A DNA stretch of 32,872 bases from an uncultured Clostridia bacterium (lineage in GTDB: Bacteria > Bacillota > Clostridia > TANB77 > CAG-508). Positions 7,121 to 17,046 of the stretch are shown here, in pieces. Every line of letters begins with the position of its first letter. Position 1 is the stretch's first letter. Below the pieces are notes generated by a model, which searched no databases, was not told where the DNA came from, and saw only the letters and a list, made by a program, of their open reading frames with translations. Made by a program: the position numbers and the translations under genes. The stretch covers positions 1-32,872 of the forward strand of contig CAKPJM010000007.1 in assembly GCA_934162625.1 (NCBI GenBank), written 5' to 3'.

Positions 7121-9771
7121 TTATTTCATTGCTGTTTTATATATAATTTTTCCGAACTTTATTTCATTTATTTTCTTTTGGATTTCTAGTATAAATATTG
7201 GAGATATTGATATTAACATTGTATATATCCATTGTATTTTGTTTAATGGTACTACATCAAATATTCTTGCAATTTGTGGTATTATTACTACAGATACTTG
7301 TAATATTAACCCTAATGCAAAAGCTCCTATTAAATAAATATTTTTAAATATTCCTATTTTAAATATAGATTCTTCACTTCTAACGTTAAAGCTATGTGTT
7401 AGTTCTAGCATACTTAGCGATACAAAAGCCATTGTTCTTCCAACTTCTAATCCAAATAGTTTGTTTCCTAAACTAAAAGCAAATAGTGTTAACATGCCTA
7501 TCATAGTTCCCTCAACAAATATTTTTCCCCATAATCCATCTGCAAAAATACTTTTTTTAGAATCTATTGGTTTCTTTTTCATTATATCCTTGTCAATTGG
7601 CTCTAAGCCTAAAGCTATTGCTGGGAAAGAGTCTGTTACTAAGTTTATCCATAATAGCTGTATTGCAAGTAGTGGGCTTTCTAGTCCTAATACGAGTCCC
7701 ATAAATATGGCTACTATTTCTCCTATATTTGTTGCTAGTAGGAAATGTATTGCTTTTTTTATGTTCTCATATATGTGCCTTCCCGTTTTTACTGCCTCTA
7801 TAATAGTTACAAAGTTATCATCTGCAAGTATCATATCAGAAGCATTTTTTGCTACATCTGTTCCTCCGTTTTCCCATTGCTACTCCTATATCTGCATTTT
7901 TTAATGCAGGAGCATCATTTACTCCGGTCTCCTGTCATAGCAACTACATTTCCGTGATTTTTGAAAAGCCTTTACTATCCTTACTTTGTGTTCTGGTGAT
8001 ACTCGTGCAAAAACAGAATAGTTCATTATGTTTTTTTCTAATTCGGTTTGTGATATCTTATCTAGTTCTTCTCCGGTAATAGCTCTATCGCCTAATTTCA
8101 ATATTCCTAAATCTTTAGCAATCGCTGTTGCTGTAGCTATATGGTCCCCTGTAATCATTACAGTTTTTATTCCAGCAGTTTTACAAGTATTTACCGCTTC
8201 TTTTACTCCTTTTCTTGGAGGATCTATCATTCCAATAAGTCCTACAAATACTAAATTATTTTCTATGCTATTATCTATTTTATTTGGTAATGTTTCTAAA
8301 TCCAAATAGGCAACAGCTATTACTCTCAAAGCTTTTTGTGCCATATTACTATTTTTATTTATTATTATCATTCTGTTATTTGCATCCAGACTATTTATTT
8401 TTCCATTTACATATACCTTTGTACATTTTTTTAATAATACATCTGGTGCTCCTTTTGTTATTATTCTATATCTATTGTTTATTTTATGTATTGTTGTCAT
8501 TAACTTTCGTTCAGAATCAAATGGTATGTCATTTATTCTCTTTTCTACTCTATAAATTTCGTCTTTATTTTCTCCAATTTCTAATGCTGCATTTACTATT
8601 GCTGTTTCTGTAGGCTCACCTATAGCAATTAGCTTTCCTTCTTCTGAAGAAATATTACAGTCTGTACACATTGATGCTAATTTTAATATATTTCTTTTAT
8701 CTTCTAATGCTTTTTTTTGATTTATTCCCCATGTTTCAACTACGCTCATCTTATTTTGTGTTAAAGTTCCAGTTTTATCTGAACATATTACTGTACTACT
8801 TCCCAAAGTTTCAACTGCTGGTAATTTTCTTATAATGCTGTTCTTTCTTGCCATTTTAGTAACACCTATTGAAAGCATTATTGTTACTATTGCTGGGAGT
8901 CCCTCTGGTATTGCTGCAACTGCAAGTCCTACAGATGTCATAAACATTTCATTTACTGGTATTTTTTTAAATAAGCCTATTATAAATATTAGAAAGCATA
9001 TTCCTAATGCAGCTAATCCTAATTTTTTTCCAACCTCTCCGTAATTTCTTTTGCAATGGAGTCTCTGGAGATTCATCTGAAAGTATCATTGTAGCAATTT
9101 TACCAACTTTAGTGTCCATCCCTACATTTGTTACTATTGCTTCTGCATGTCCGAGATACAGCTATTGTAGCTCCCCATACCATGTTTACTATATCCCCAA
9201 TTGGCGTATTTTCTCCTACTATTGCTTTTTCATCTTTTAAAACCGGAACTGTTTCCCCTGTTAAAGATGATTCTTCGACTTTTAAGTTGTATGCTTTTAT
9301 AAGTCTACTGTCTGCTGGAATATAGCTTCCCGCTTCTATTATTATATAATCTCCTGGCACAAGTTCCGTACTTTGCACTGTTTTTACAACACCATTTCTT
9401 TTTACTTTTGCTGTTGGTGCAGACATCTTTTTTAAGGCCTCTAACGACTTTTCTGCTTTTGCTTCTTGTACTACACCCATTATTGCATTTACAACTACTA
9501 TAAGTATTATTATTACTGAATCTAAATAATCATTTTTTCCTTCAACATATGACATGACAGCAGATATAATTGAAGCTACTATAAGAATTATTATCATAAA
9601 GTCATTAAATTGTTTAAAAAATTTTATTATTATGCTTTCTTTCTTTTTTTCCGATAATTTGTTTTCTCCATATATTTTTCTTATGTCTTCTATCTGCTCT
9701 TCCCTTAACCCTGTATTTAAATCACTTCTTAATTTCTTTAGGACTTCACCTAAAGGCATTGTATACCACAT
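7121..9771 (-). CDS. P2-type calcium-transporting ATPase, read through five +1 shifts at CGGA
   Basis: A membrane ATPase that exports or sequesters cations, most likely Ca2+. The cation N-terminal domain is followed by TM1-2, an actuator domain with SLTGET, TM4 with PEGLP (residues 288-292), the phosphorylation site DKTGTLT (Asp331), the nucleotide domain (KGAPD), the hinge TGDGVNDAP, and TM5-10 with NLVTDSFPAIALGLEP. Without recoding it breaks into pieces. With CGGA read as one glycine at five places the frame is open from 9771 to 7121 and gives 881 residues, a normal family length. The restored junctions read AVSGHAEAI, LQKKLGEVG, KSGNVVAMTG, TGDGVNDAP and MGKGGTDVAK. All five are +1 events and no other lesion is present, which argues against simple decay. 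The ribosome site is AAAGGAGAG before the ATG. sleB lies downstream. Confidence 0.93.
7865..7868 (-). other. Recoding site CGGA (Ca-ATPase residue 634)
   Basis: In-frame CGG after AAA. The restored frame reads AMGKGGTDVAKNA. This position varies in the family, so glycine is not proven here, but the +1 step is required. Confidence 0.82.
7923..7926 (-). other. Recoding site CGGA (Ca-ATPase residue 615)
   Basis: In-frame CGG after GAC. Glycine restores the invariant TGDGVNDAP hinge motif of P-type ATPases. An extra residue would break the motif, so the event is +1 and not -2. Confidence 0.9.
7951..7954 (-). other. Recoding site CGGA (Ca-ATPase residue 606)
   Basis: In-frame CGG after TCA. It restores KSGNVVAMTGD, where a glycine is common just before the VVAMTGD segment. 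Confidence 0.87.
9038..9041 (-). other. Recoding site CGGA (Ca-ATPase residue 244)
   Basis: In-frame CGG after TTA. The restored frame reads TPLQKKLGEVGKKLG. This position is variable in the family, but the frame change is required on both sides. Confidence 0.84.
9150..9153 (-). other. Recoding site CGGA (Ca-ATPase residue 207)
   Basis: In-frame CGG after TCT. It restores AVSGHAEAIVTNVGMDTKVG, where a glycine before Arg/His is typical of P2-type ATPases. Confidence 0.87.
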
Positions 9772-9849
9772 ATTTATCTCTCCTTTGTAAACTATTAATA
9801 AATTTTATTCATGGACAAGATAAATATTACAAATATTTTGTATAAAGTC

Positions 9850-10626
9850 CTATTTTTTCTGCTGTACTCCGTTGTTATCAATAGTATAGTTATCTTTATA
9901 AATCAAATCCGACACGGTAACCAAATTATATCCTTTTTCCTTGATATTATTTATTATAATATCTAGACTTAATGCCGTATTTTCTGTTCCGTTATGCATT
10001 AATATAATACTGCCCTTAGCTAATTTAGGTTCTATTCTTTCCCACATTTGTTCCCCTGTAAGTCCTTTATAGTCTAAAGAGTCTATGTTCCATTGTATCA
10101 TTGTATGGTTGTTATCTTCTGCTGCCTTTACTACTGTATTATTATACTCCCCATATGGTCCTCTATACAATGTAGTTGGTTTTCCTGTTATTTTATTTAT
10201 TCTATCAGAACACTTTATTATCTGTTCTACATTTTTCTCATAGTTCAAATTATTTACATGCGCATGTGATTCCGAATGATTTGCTACTTCATTTCCACTA
10301 TCACTTATTTTTTTTACTGCATCTGGAAATTTACTTGCCCAATCTCCCACAATGAAAAATGTTGCTTTAACTTGGTTTTTAGACAAAACATCTAAAATTA
10401 AATCTATATCTTCTGCATTCCAAGCACAGTTTATTGTAAGTGCTACTTTATTTTCTTCTGTATCCACACTATATATTGGTAACATTTTGCTTGTGCTAGC
10501 AGATGTTTGGATAGTATTACCTATATTGTTTTGTTTAATAGTGGTTGCTATTAAAAATAATACTAGCACTGTACTTAGTGCAATAACAGTTGATACTATT
10601 TTATCTTTATTTGTTACATAAAACAT
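9850..10626 (-). CDS. Membrane-anchored polysaccharide deacetylase (NodB domain) with altered motif 1
   Basis: An extracytoplasmic NodB-fold protein that would remove acetyl groups from peptidoglycan or another glycan. Residues about 9-28 form one N-terminal membrane segment. The domain follows with FFIVGDWASKFP, the metal motif NHSESHAHV, the RGPYGEYN motif, WNIDSLDYKG and IILMHNGT. Motif 1, normally TFDDGP or the SFDAAWG of PdaB-like proteins, reads LTINCAWNAED, so the usual catalytic base Asp is Asn and the second acidic position is Cys. It may be inactive or use different chemistry. The length (258 aa) suits the PdaB-like group, which fits a spore-former. Its ribosome site is inside a hairpin (10628-10672). 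Confidence 0.87.
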   Translation of the reverse strand: MFYVTNKDKIVSTVIALSTVLVLFLIATTIKQNNIGNTIQTSASTSKMLPIYSVDTEENKVALTINCAWNAEDIDLILDVLSKNQVKATFFIVGDWASKFPDAVKKISDSGNEVANHSESHAHVNNLNYEKNVEQIIKCSDRINKITGKPTTLYRGPYGEYNNTVVKAAEDNNHTMIQWNIDSLDYKGLTGEQMWERIEPKLAKGSIILMHNGTENTALSLDIIINNIKEKGYNLVTVSDLIYKDNYTIDNNGVQQKK

Positions 10627-10627
10627 A

Positions 10628-10672
10628 AATAATCCTCCTAATAATAAGTATGCTTATTTTAGGAGGATTATT
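10628..10672 (-). promoter_or_regulatory. Hairpin sequestering the deacetylase ribosome site
   Basis: A perfect 13-bp stem joins aataatcctccta (10628-10640) with taggaggattatt (10660-10672), with a second inner stem of six pairs (10643-10648 with 10653-10658). On the minus-strand mRNA the 3' arm carries AGGAGG, only four bases before the deacetylase ATG, so folding would hide it. No T run follows, so it is a poor terminator. Translation control, or coupling to ribosomes arriving from add, is inference. Confidence 0.7.
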
Positions 10673-10702
10673 AAATTTCTATAAAATTTTATCACTTTTT
10701 TC

Positions 10703-11707
10703 TTATCTATTTTTATATTCGTTTATTTTAGCTATTAATTCCGCTTTCTTTGTTGGAGGTATAAAAGCACCTCTAATTGCATATTCATTCATTGCTATTA
10801 TATCTTTTACTGTCAAATTGGTATTTTCTAAAACCCATTTATATTCCTCTACTATATTTGTGTTCGATACTGTATCGTTATCTGGATTTATAGTTACTTT
10901 AATTCCTTTCCTATACAATTCTTCAATTGGATGTTTTTCTCCTGTTGCCTTTGTTTGTAGGTTACTTATAGGACAAACTTCTAAAGGTATTTCTCTTCTT
11001 ATTAATTCTGAAACTAAATTGTCGTCTTCTAAGCATCTTACTCCATGTCCAATTCTTTTTGCTCCATATTCTAGTGCTTTTTTTATGCTTTCTGCTCCTG
11101 CTGCTTCTCCTGCATGAATTGTAAATGGAATATTGTTGGCTTTAGCTACTTTAAATATATCTTCATAATCAGAAGTTGGATATAAAGCTTCTGCTCCTGC
11201 TAAATCCAGCCCGATTACTCCTTTTCTCATATATTTCTTTGATGCTGATACTGTTTTTAAATTGCTTATTGTATTATCTTCTCCTCTCATACAGCATAAT
11301 AAAAGTCCTCCTTCTATGCCATATTTTTCTTTTGCTTTATTCATTCCTCTTATTGCAGATTCAACTATTTGTTCATACTTCAATCCTTCTTTTATATGTA
11401 GACTTGGTGCAAATCTCACTTCTGCATAAATAACATTTTGTTTTGCTAAATCTTCAAACAGTTCATATGTAGCCTGTTCTATGTTTTCTTCATTTTGTAA
11501 TACTTCTAATGGTAAATCAAATTTTTCTAAATATTCATTTAAATCTCTACAATCTTTTTTCACCATTAAAGCTTTTTGTACTTGTTCTAAAGTAACATCT
11601 TTACCTTTTTCTTTTAGCCAATTATATACTGTTCTTGGTCTTAATGAACCATCTAAATGTATGTGCAAAACTGCTTTTGGCATTTCTTTTAAATTTTTTT
11701 CTTCCAT
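10703..11707 (-). CDS. add: Adenosine deaminase
   Basis: A cytoplasmic zinc hydrolase that converts adenosine or deoxyadenosine to inosine forms in purine salvage. The 334-residue protein shows all the family motifs: HIHLDGSLRP (zinc HxH), FTIHAGEAAG (zinc His), GHGVRCLED (catalytic His), EVCPISN, and NPDNDTVSNT with the zinc and catalytic aspartates. The length is usual. The start at 11707 has AGGAG at a rather long spacing of about ten bases. The deacetylase follows 76 bp downstream, separated by the ribosome-site hairpin. An adenine deaminase or a related purine deaminase of this superfamily is a less likely alternative. Confidence 0.94.
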   Translation of the reverse strand: MEEKNLKEMPKAVLHIHLDGSLRPRTVYNWLKEKGKDVTLEQVQKALMVKKDCRDLNEYLEKFDLPLEVLQNEENIEQATYELFEDLAKQNVIYAEVRFAPSLHIKEGLKYEQIVESAIRGMNKAKEKYGIEGGLLLCCMRGEDNTISNLKTVSASKKYMRKGVIGLDLAGAEALYPTSDYEDIFKVAKANNIPFTIHAGEAAGAESIKKALEYGAKRIGHGVRCLEDDNLVSELIRREIPLEVCPISNLQTKATGEKHPIEELYRKGIKVTINPDNDTVSNTNIVEEYKWVLENTNLTVKDIIAMNEYAIRGAFIPPTKKAELIAKINEYKNR

Positions 11708-11765
11708 AATATATTAACTCCTATCAATATATATTATATAACAAAATCAATGCTTATCAAATATT

Positions 11766-12473
11766 TTATTTTATGATTTTTTCTTTAATTTCATTTATTC
11801 TTTCTTCACCTTTGCTTATCCATTCTTTTAAATCAACTTTTGGTTTTATATTTGGGAAAGCTTGTACTAATCTTCTATGTAATACAGATTTTTTTGAAAT
11901 AATATTTTTTACTTTTTGAGATATTTCTTCTGTATTGTCTTTTACATTTGATGATATTTCTTTTAAGTTTGATACAATCTTACCAGATATAATATTATCA
12001 ACTACATAGCATATAAATAATATCGCTGATAATATATGCAATGGTATAACTGGTATTTTGCCTATTAAGTTTAATAGTACTGGGTTTGTAATGTATATAA
12101 TTAAGCAGCCCATAATTCCAAATGGTATCAAAGTTTCTAAACATATTCTTCCATTTATATTAAATTTTCTTTGGCTATAATCCCACCACCTTGCGTGGAA
12201 AATCTTTTCCATAAAGTAACTTGTAAAGTATTCCAAAGTACCACATATTAATATAGAAAATATAAATGTTGCAACTATGTCTTCTTGGTACTTTTTTAAT
12301 AAAATTGTAATTAGTACTACTCCATAGCCATATATTGGGCAATATGGCCCTATTAAAAATCCCCTATTTATAAATCTTTTTTCGCTTATTAGTTTTAATG
12401 TTACCTCCATTATCCACCCTAATACTGCATAGGTAAAGAATAATAGGAAATATATTTCTATTGTCCTTAGCAT
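11766..12473 (-). CDS. CmpB-family membrane protein (putative ABC transporter type IV, PF06541-like), paralogue A
   Basis: An integral membrane protein with about five or six hydrophobic segments and a cytoplasmic C-terminal tail. It carries the family blocks RGFLIGPYCPIYGYGVV, ARWWDYSQRKFNINGRICLE and a late AFPNIKPK. The same blocks occur in the protein at 17047-17842, so the two are paralogues flanking the large activase gene. No ATPase partner or solute-binding protein is next to it, so the transporter label comes only from the family name. GTG at 12485 is open, but the ATG at 12473 is preferred because GGAGG lies five bases before it. No in-frame CGG. Confidence 0.82.
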   Translation of the reverse strand: MLRTIEIYFLLFFTYAVLGWIMEVTLKLISEKRFINRGFLIGPYCPIYGYGVVLITILLKKYQEDIVATFIFSILICGTLEYFTSYFMEKIFHARWWDYSQRKFNINGRICLETLIPFGIMGCLIIYITNPVLLNLIGKIPVIPLHILSAILFICYVVDNIISGKIVSNLKEISSNVKDNTEEISQKVKNIISKKSVLHRRLVQAFPNIKPKVDLKEWISKGEERINEIKEKIIK

Positions 12474-12494
12474 AAAATCCTCCACTTCTATTTT

Positions 12495-12523
12495 CGGACA
12501 GACACAAGGCCCACTCCTACATT
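12495..12523. repeat. Fragment of the dispersed GC-rich repeat
   Basis: This solo piece (cggacagacacaaggcccac and following bases) resembles the gacacagggcctgcccctac block of the composite elements at 6.1 kb and 27.2 kb. It lacks the rest of the element. Confidence 0.6.
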
Positions 12524-12535
12524 AAATATTGTTTT

Positions 12536-12718
12536 CTATGTATTATATATTTTCATCATTTTATCGTCTAGTTTATTTACTAATTGCGCACAAGATATTA
12601 GCTCTTTAGAAATCTTACTAGAGACTTTTTTAGTTGGCTTATATTTTACTTCGTGTTCTAAATTAGACCAAAAGTCCATCGCCATTGTACATATTTGTAT
12701 TTCTACTTTAACATGAAA
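12536..12718 (-). pseudogene. Remnant of a RelA/SpoT-type small alarmone synthetase (RelQ-like C-terminus)
   Basis: Translating the gap downstream of the activase gene in one frame gives VEIQICTMAMDFWSNLEHEV, then KYKP and SKELISCAQLVNKLDDKMM, ending at a stop at 12536. This is the C-terminal end of the (p)ppGpp synthetase domain of small synthetases, where VEIQIRT-AMDFWASLEH is typical. The Arg of that motif is Cys here. No start codon, N-terminal half or catalytic core is present, and the fragment begins directly after the activase stop. A deletion that removed the 5' part is the likely history. Confidence 0.78.
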
Positions 12719-12719
12719 T

Positions 12720-15700
12720 TTATATTAAATTTTTTATATCATATATTTCGTTTTCTTTTTTTAAAGCTTTTGCCCTATTTTTATCTGCTTTTAAGTTATC
12801 TTTTGCTACAGTCATTAATAATTTAATTCTATTTGTCTGATTAGTTTCACTTGCTCCTGGATCATAATCCACTGCAGCAATATTCGCATTTGGGTATTTA
12901 CCTCTTATTGTTTTTATAACACCTTTTCCTACTACATGGTTTGGAAGACAGGCAAATGGTTGCAAGCAGATTATATTGGGAACATCTTCTTGTATAAATT
13001 CTAGCATTTCTGCAGTCAAAAGCCAGCCTTCCCCTGTTTGATTTCCGGTAGATAGAATTTCTTCTACTTCATCTTCTAATTTATTAATGTTGCAAGGTTT
13101 TATATATTCTTTTTTAGAATTTCTTAGTGCTTTATAATAATCTTTTTCTATTACATCAACAAAATTTAATGCTAGTTCACATACATCAGATTTTATCTTT
13201 GATGTTTTTAGTAATTTAGTTCTAATAGGAGTATTTTTTAGTACATATTTAACAAATCCCATAAGTTCAGGCATTACTACTTCTGCTCCTTCTTTTTCTA
13301 AGAGTTCCTCTGTGTAATTGTTTCCAAATGGATGATATTTAATTAAAATCTCTCCTACTATTCCTACTTTTGGCTTTTTAATACTTGTGTCTAATTTTAT
13401 TTTTTCAAAATCTTCTACAATATTATAAATACTTTTATTAAATTCCTTTGCAGTTGCTTTGCAAGTTAATTCTTTACATCTACTTAGCCATTTTTCGTAT
13501 AATTTATTTGTTTCTCCTTTGTTTACTTCATAAGCTCTATTTTTGTGTAATACAGTTTGAAGTAAATCTCCATATATTGCTGCTTTTACAAGTTTTTTTA
13601 GTAGTGGAAGTGTTATTTTAAATCCAGGATTCTTCTCTAGCCCAGCAAAACTAAATGATATTACAGGAACATTTTTAAATCCAGCATCTTTTAAGGCTTT
13701 TCTTATAAATCCTATATAATTTGTTGCTCTACAACCTCCACCTGTTTGTGAAATCATAAGTGCTGTTTTATTAGTGTCATACTCTCCAGATTTCAAAGCT
13801 TCTATCATTTGTCCTGTTGTAAGTATTGATGGATAACATGCATCATTATTTACATATTTTAATCCAGTTTCTACAGTATTCATTGTACATTCTCTAAGTA
13901 CTTTAACATTGTACCCCTCAGAATTTAATGCCGCTTCGAAAAGTTCAAAATGTATAGGCGCCATTTGTGGTATTAAAATTGTATAATCTTTTTTCATTTC
14001 TTTTGTAAATTGTTTCTTTTCTATTTGATAGATTCCTGTATGTTTTTCTTCTATATTGCATCTATTATTCATACTTGCTATTAAAGAACGTATTCTTATT
14101 CTTATAGCTCCCAAATTGTTTATTTCGTCTATTTTTATTAATGTGTACATTTTGTTGTAGCTTTCAAGAATTTCTTGTGCCTGGTCTGTTGTAACAGCAT
14201 CAACTCCACATCCAAAAGAGTTTAATTGTACAAGTTGTAAATAGTCTGTTTTTCCTACAAAATCTGCTGCTCTATATAATCTAGAATGGAACATCCATTG
14301 GTCTACTACTCTTATTGGTCTTTTTACTTCTCCCAAGTGTGCTATGCTGTCTTCTGTAAGAACTGCTAGTCCTAAACTTGTAATCATTTTATCTATACCA
14401 TGGTTTACCTCTGTATCTAAGTGATATGGTCTTCCTGCAAGGACGATTCCTTTTAAGTTATTCTGTTTTAAATATTCTAATGTTTCTTCCCCCTTTTTCT
14501 TTATGTCTTCTCTAAATTTTTGATATTCTTTTTCAGCTTCTTTAATTGCTTCTTTTAATTCTTTTTTTGTGAAATTATATTTTTTAAATTCTTCTATTTC
14601 TAAAAATCTTTCCTCTAGTCCATTTTTATCAAATGGTAAAAATGGGTTTATAAATTGTATATCCTTGTCTTTAAGATCTTCCATATTATTCTTTAAGTTT
14701 TCAGAATATGAAATTACAATAGGACAATTATAATCGTTGTTTGCATTTTTGTCTTCTTTTCTAGAATGCATTATGCAAGGATAAAATATAGTTTTTATTC
14801 CTTGTTCTAAAAGACTTACTATGTGTCCATGAGAAAGCTTTGCTGGATAACAAACAGATTCAGATGGTATACTTTCCATTCCTTTTTCATAAGTTTTTCT
14901 ATTTGTCTTTTCGGATAAAACTACTCTAAATCCCAATTTTGTAAATAGAGTAAACCAATATGGATAATCCTCATACATATTCAGTACTCTTGGGATTCCT
15001 ATTTCTCCTCTTTTAGCTTCTTCTTTTTCTAATGATTTATAACTAAATAATCTATTATATTTATATGCATACAAATTAGGAATTTCTTTTCTGCCTTTTT
15101 CAAGTCCTGCTCCCTTTTCGCAACGGTTTCCTGATATGAACTTTTTTCCATTAGAAAATTGGTTTATTGTAAGTAAGCAATGATTTTCACAACCTTTGCA
15201 TCTAGTATGCATTACATTTATTTTTAACTGTTCTATTTCATCACTTTTTGATATTGATGATTTATATGAATTATTATTGTTCTTCATATATTTTTCTTTT
15301 GCAATTAAGGCTACTCCATAAGCCCCCATAAGCCCAGCTATGTCTGGTCTTACAACATTTTTTCCAACAATTAATTCAAATGCTCTTAGAACAGCATCAT
15401 TATAAAATGTTCCTCCTTGAACTACAATATTATCTCCTAAAGTACTTACATCTCTTATTTTCATAACCTTTTGTATTGCATTTTTTATAATTGAATATGA
15501 AAGTCCTGCGGATATGTCTCCCACAGAATAACCTTCTTTTTGGGCTTGTTTTATTTTTGAATTCATAAATACTGTGCATCTTGAACCTAAATCTACTGGT
15601 TTTCTAGAGTTAATCGCTTCTCTTACAAATTCATCCATACTTAAATTTAAGCTTTTTGCAAATGTTTCTAAGAAAGAGCCACAACCTGATGAGCAAGCTT

Positions 15701-17019
15701 CGTTTAGCATTATATTATCAATTGCTCCATTTCTTATTTTTATATATTTCATATCTTGTCCACCTATATCTACAATGCTTGTTGCATTTGACATAAATGT
15801 TTTAGCTGCTGTATAATGAGCAATTGTTTCTATTTCTCCAATTTCCATATTCAATGCTGTTTGAATTAATTTTTCTCCATACCCTGTAACTCCACTATAT
15901 GCTATATATGCTCCTTCAGGAATTTTTGTATATAATTTTTTAAGCATATTTATAACACTTTCTAATGGTTTTCCTTCATTATTTTTATACGCAGAATATA
16001 AAAGTGTTCCGTTTTCATCTATTAACACTAATTTACTTGTAGTAGATCCAGCATCAACTCCTAAGAAACATTTGCCTTTATGCTTTTTCAAGTCTTCTCT
16101 TTTTATTTTATCTTTCCCGTGTTTCTTCTGAAATTCTCTATATTCTTCTTGAATTGTAAACAAAGGTTTTAGGTGATCTTCTGTATTGTCTTTATAGCTT
16201 TTTAATAATTCTAGTTTTCCTTTTAGTTTTTCTATTGATATTGGATTATAAACAACTGATTCTAAAGCTGCACCTTTTGCAACCAAAAGATGGGCTTCTT
16301 TTGGAAATATAATTTCCTCATCTTTCAGATTTAATGTTTTAATAAATTGATTTCTTAGTTCAGATAAATAGCTTAGTGGTCCTCCAAGAAATGCTACATT
16401 TCCTTTTATAGGTCTTCCACATGCAAGTCCACTTATTGTTTGGTTTACTACAGCTTGGAAAATAGAAGCGGCAATATCTTCTTTAGCAGCTCCTTCATTT
16501 AAAAGTGGTTGTACATCTGTTTTTGCAAAGACTCCACATCTTGATGCTATTGGGTATATTGTTTTATGCTCTTTTGCAAGCTCATTTAGTCCTATTGTAT
16601 CAGTGTTTAAAAGACTCGCCATTTGATCTAAAAATGCTCCTGTTCCACCGTGCACAAGTTCCATTCATTCTTTGTTCTATAGAGCTATCAAAATATATTA
16701 TTTTAGCATCTTCTCCACCTAGTTCTATTGCTACATCTGTTTTTGGTATATACCTTTCTATTGCTCTTTTACATGCAACAACTTCTTGTATAAATGGCAT
16801 TCCTAAAAATTCCGATACAGAAAGTGCTCCAGATCCTGTAAGTGCAATTTTCATTTCTTCGTTTGGATATTTTTCTATAATCTTATTCATACATTCATAA
16901 ATAGTTTTTCTTGTATCAGAAAAGTGCCTTTGATATGAAGTATAAATTGTATTTAATTTTTCGTTCATTACTACTATTTTTACTGTTGTTGACCCAACAT
17001 CTAATCCTATATGTATCAT
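12720..17019 (-). CDS. Giant 2-hydroxyacyl-CoA dehydratase activase-like protein, read through one +1 shift at CGGT
   Basis: A fused protein of 1432 residues. It begins with a BadF/BcrA/HgdC-type ATPase half (IGLDVGSTTVKIV, IELGGEDAKII, MNGTCAGGTGAFLDQMASLL), followed by a second ATPase copy (FLGVDAGSTTSKLVLID, IVDIGGQDMKYI, NEACSSGCGSFLETFAKSL). A DUF2229/CoA-dehydratase D-component-like region then carries HTRCKGCENHC and ESVCYPAKLSHGH, and a C-terminal GRPYHLD...GCG region is also seen. Cysteines in these motifs probably bind an Fe-S cluster. The plain frame breaks near 16650; reading CGGT as one glycine gives TCAGGTGAF. The family is widespread in Clostridia, but its substrate is generally unknown. 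CmpB-family paralogues flank it. Confidence 0.9.
16647..16650 (-). other. Recoding site CGGT (activase residue 124)
   Basis: In-frame CGG after GCA. Glycine restores NGTCAGGTGAF, the nucleotide/cluster loop of this ATPase family; plain reading gives ARWNRS and an early stop. Confidence 0.89.
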
Positions 17020-17046
17020 TTTTTCGCCTTCTTTTATTGTTTTATT

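Noticed and set aside
7923..7926. A -2 shift after reading CGG
   Set aside because: It would insert an extra residue into invariant motifs such as TGDGVNDAP and RISGLSHG.
7121..9771. The Ca-ATPase as a pseudogene
   Set aside because: Five lesions of one kind at one codon and no stop, deletion or lost motif are not the pattern of decay. The same change occurs in essential genes.
12985..13060. Alternative splitting of the activase into separate dehydratase subunits
   Set aside because: The frame is continuous across this part and long fused proteins of this type are normal in Clostridia.
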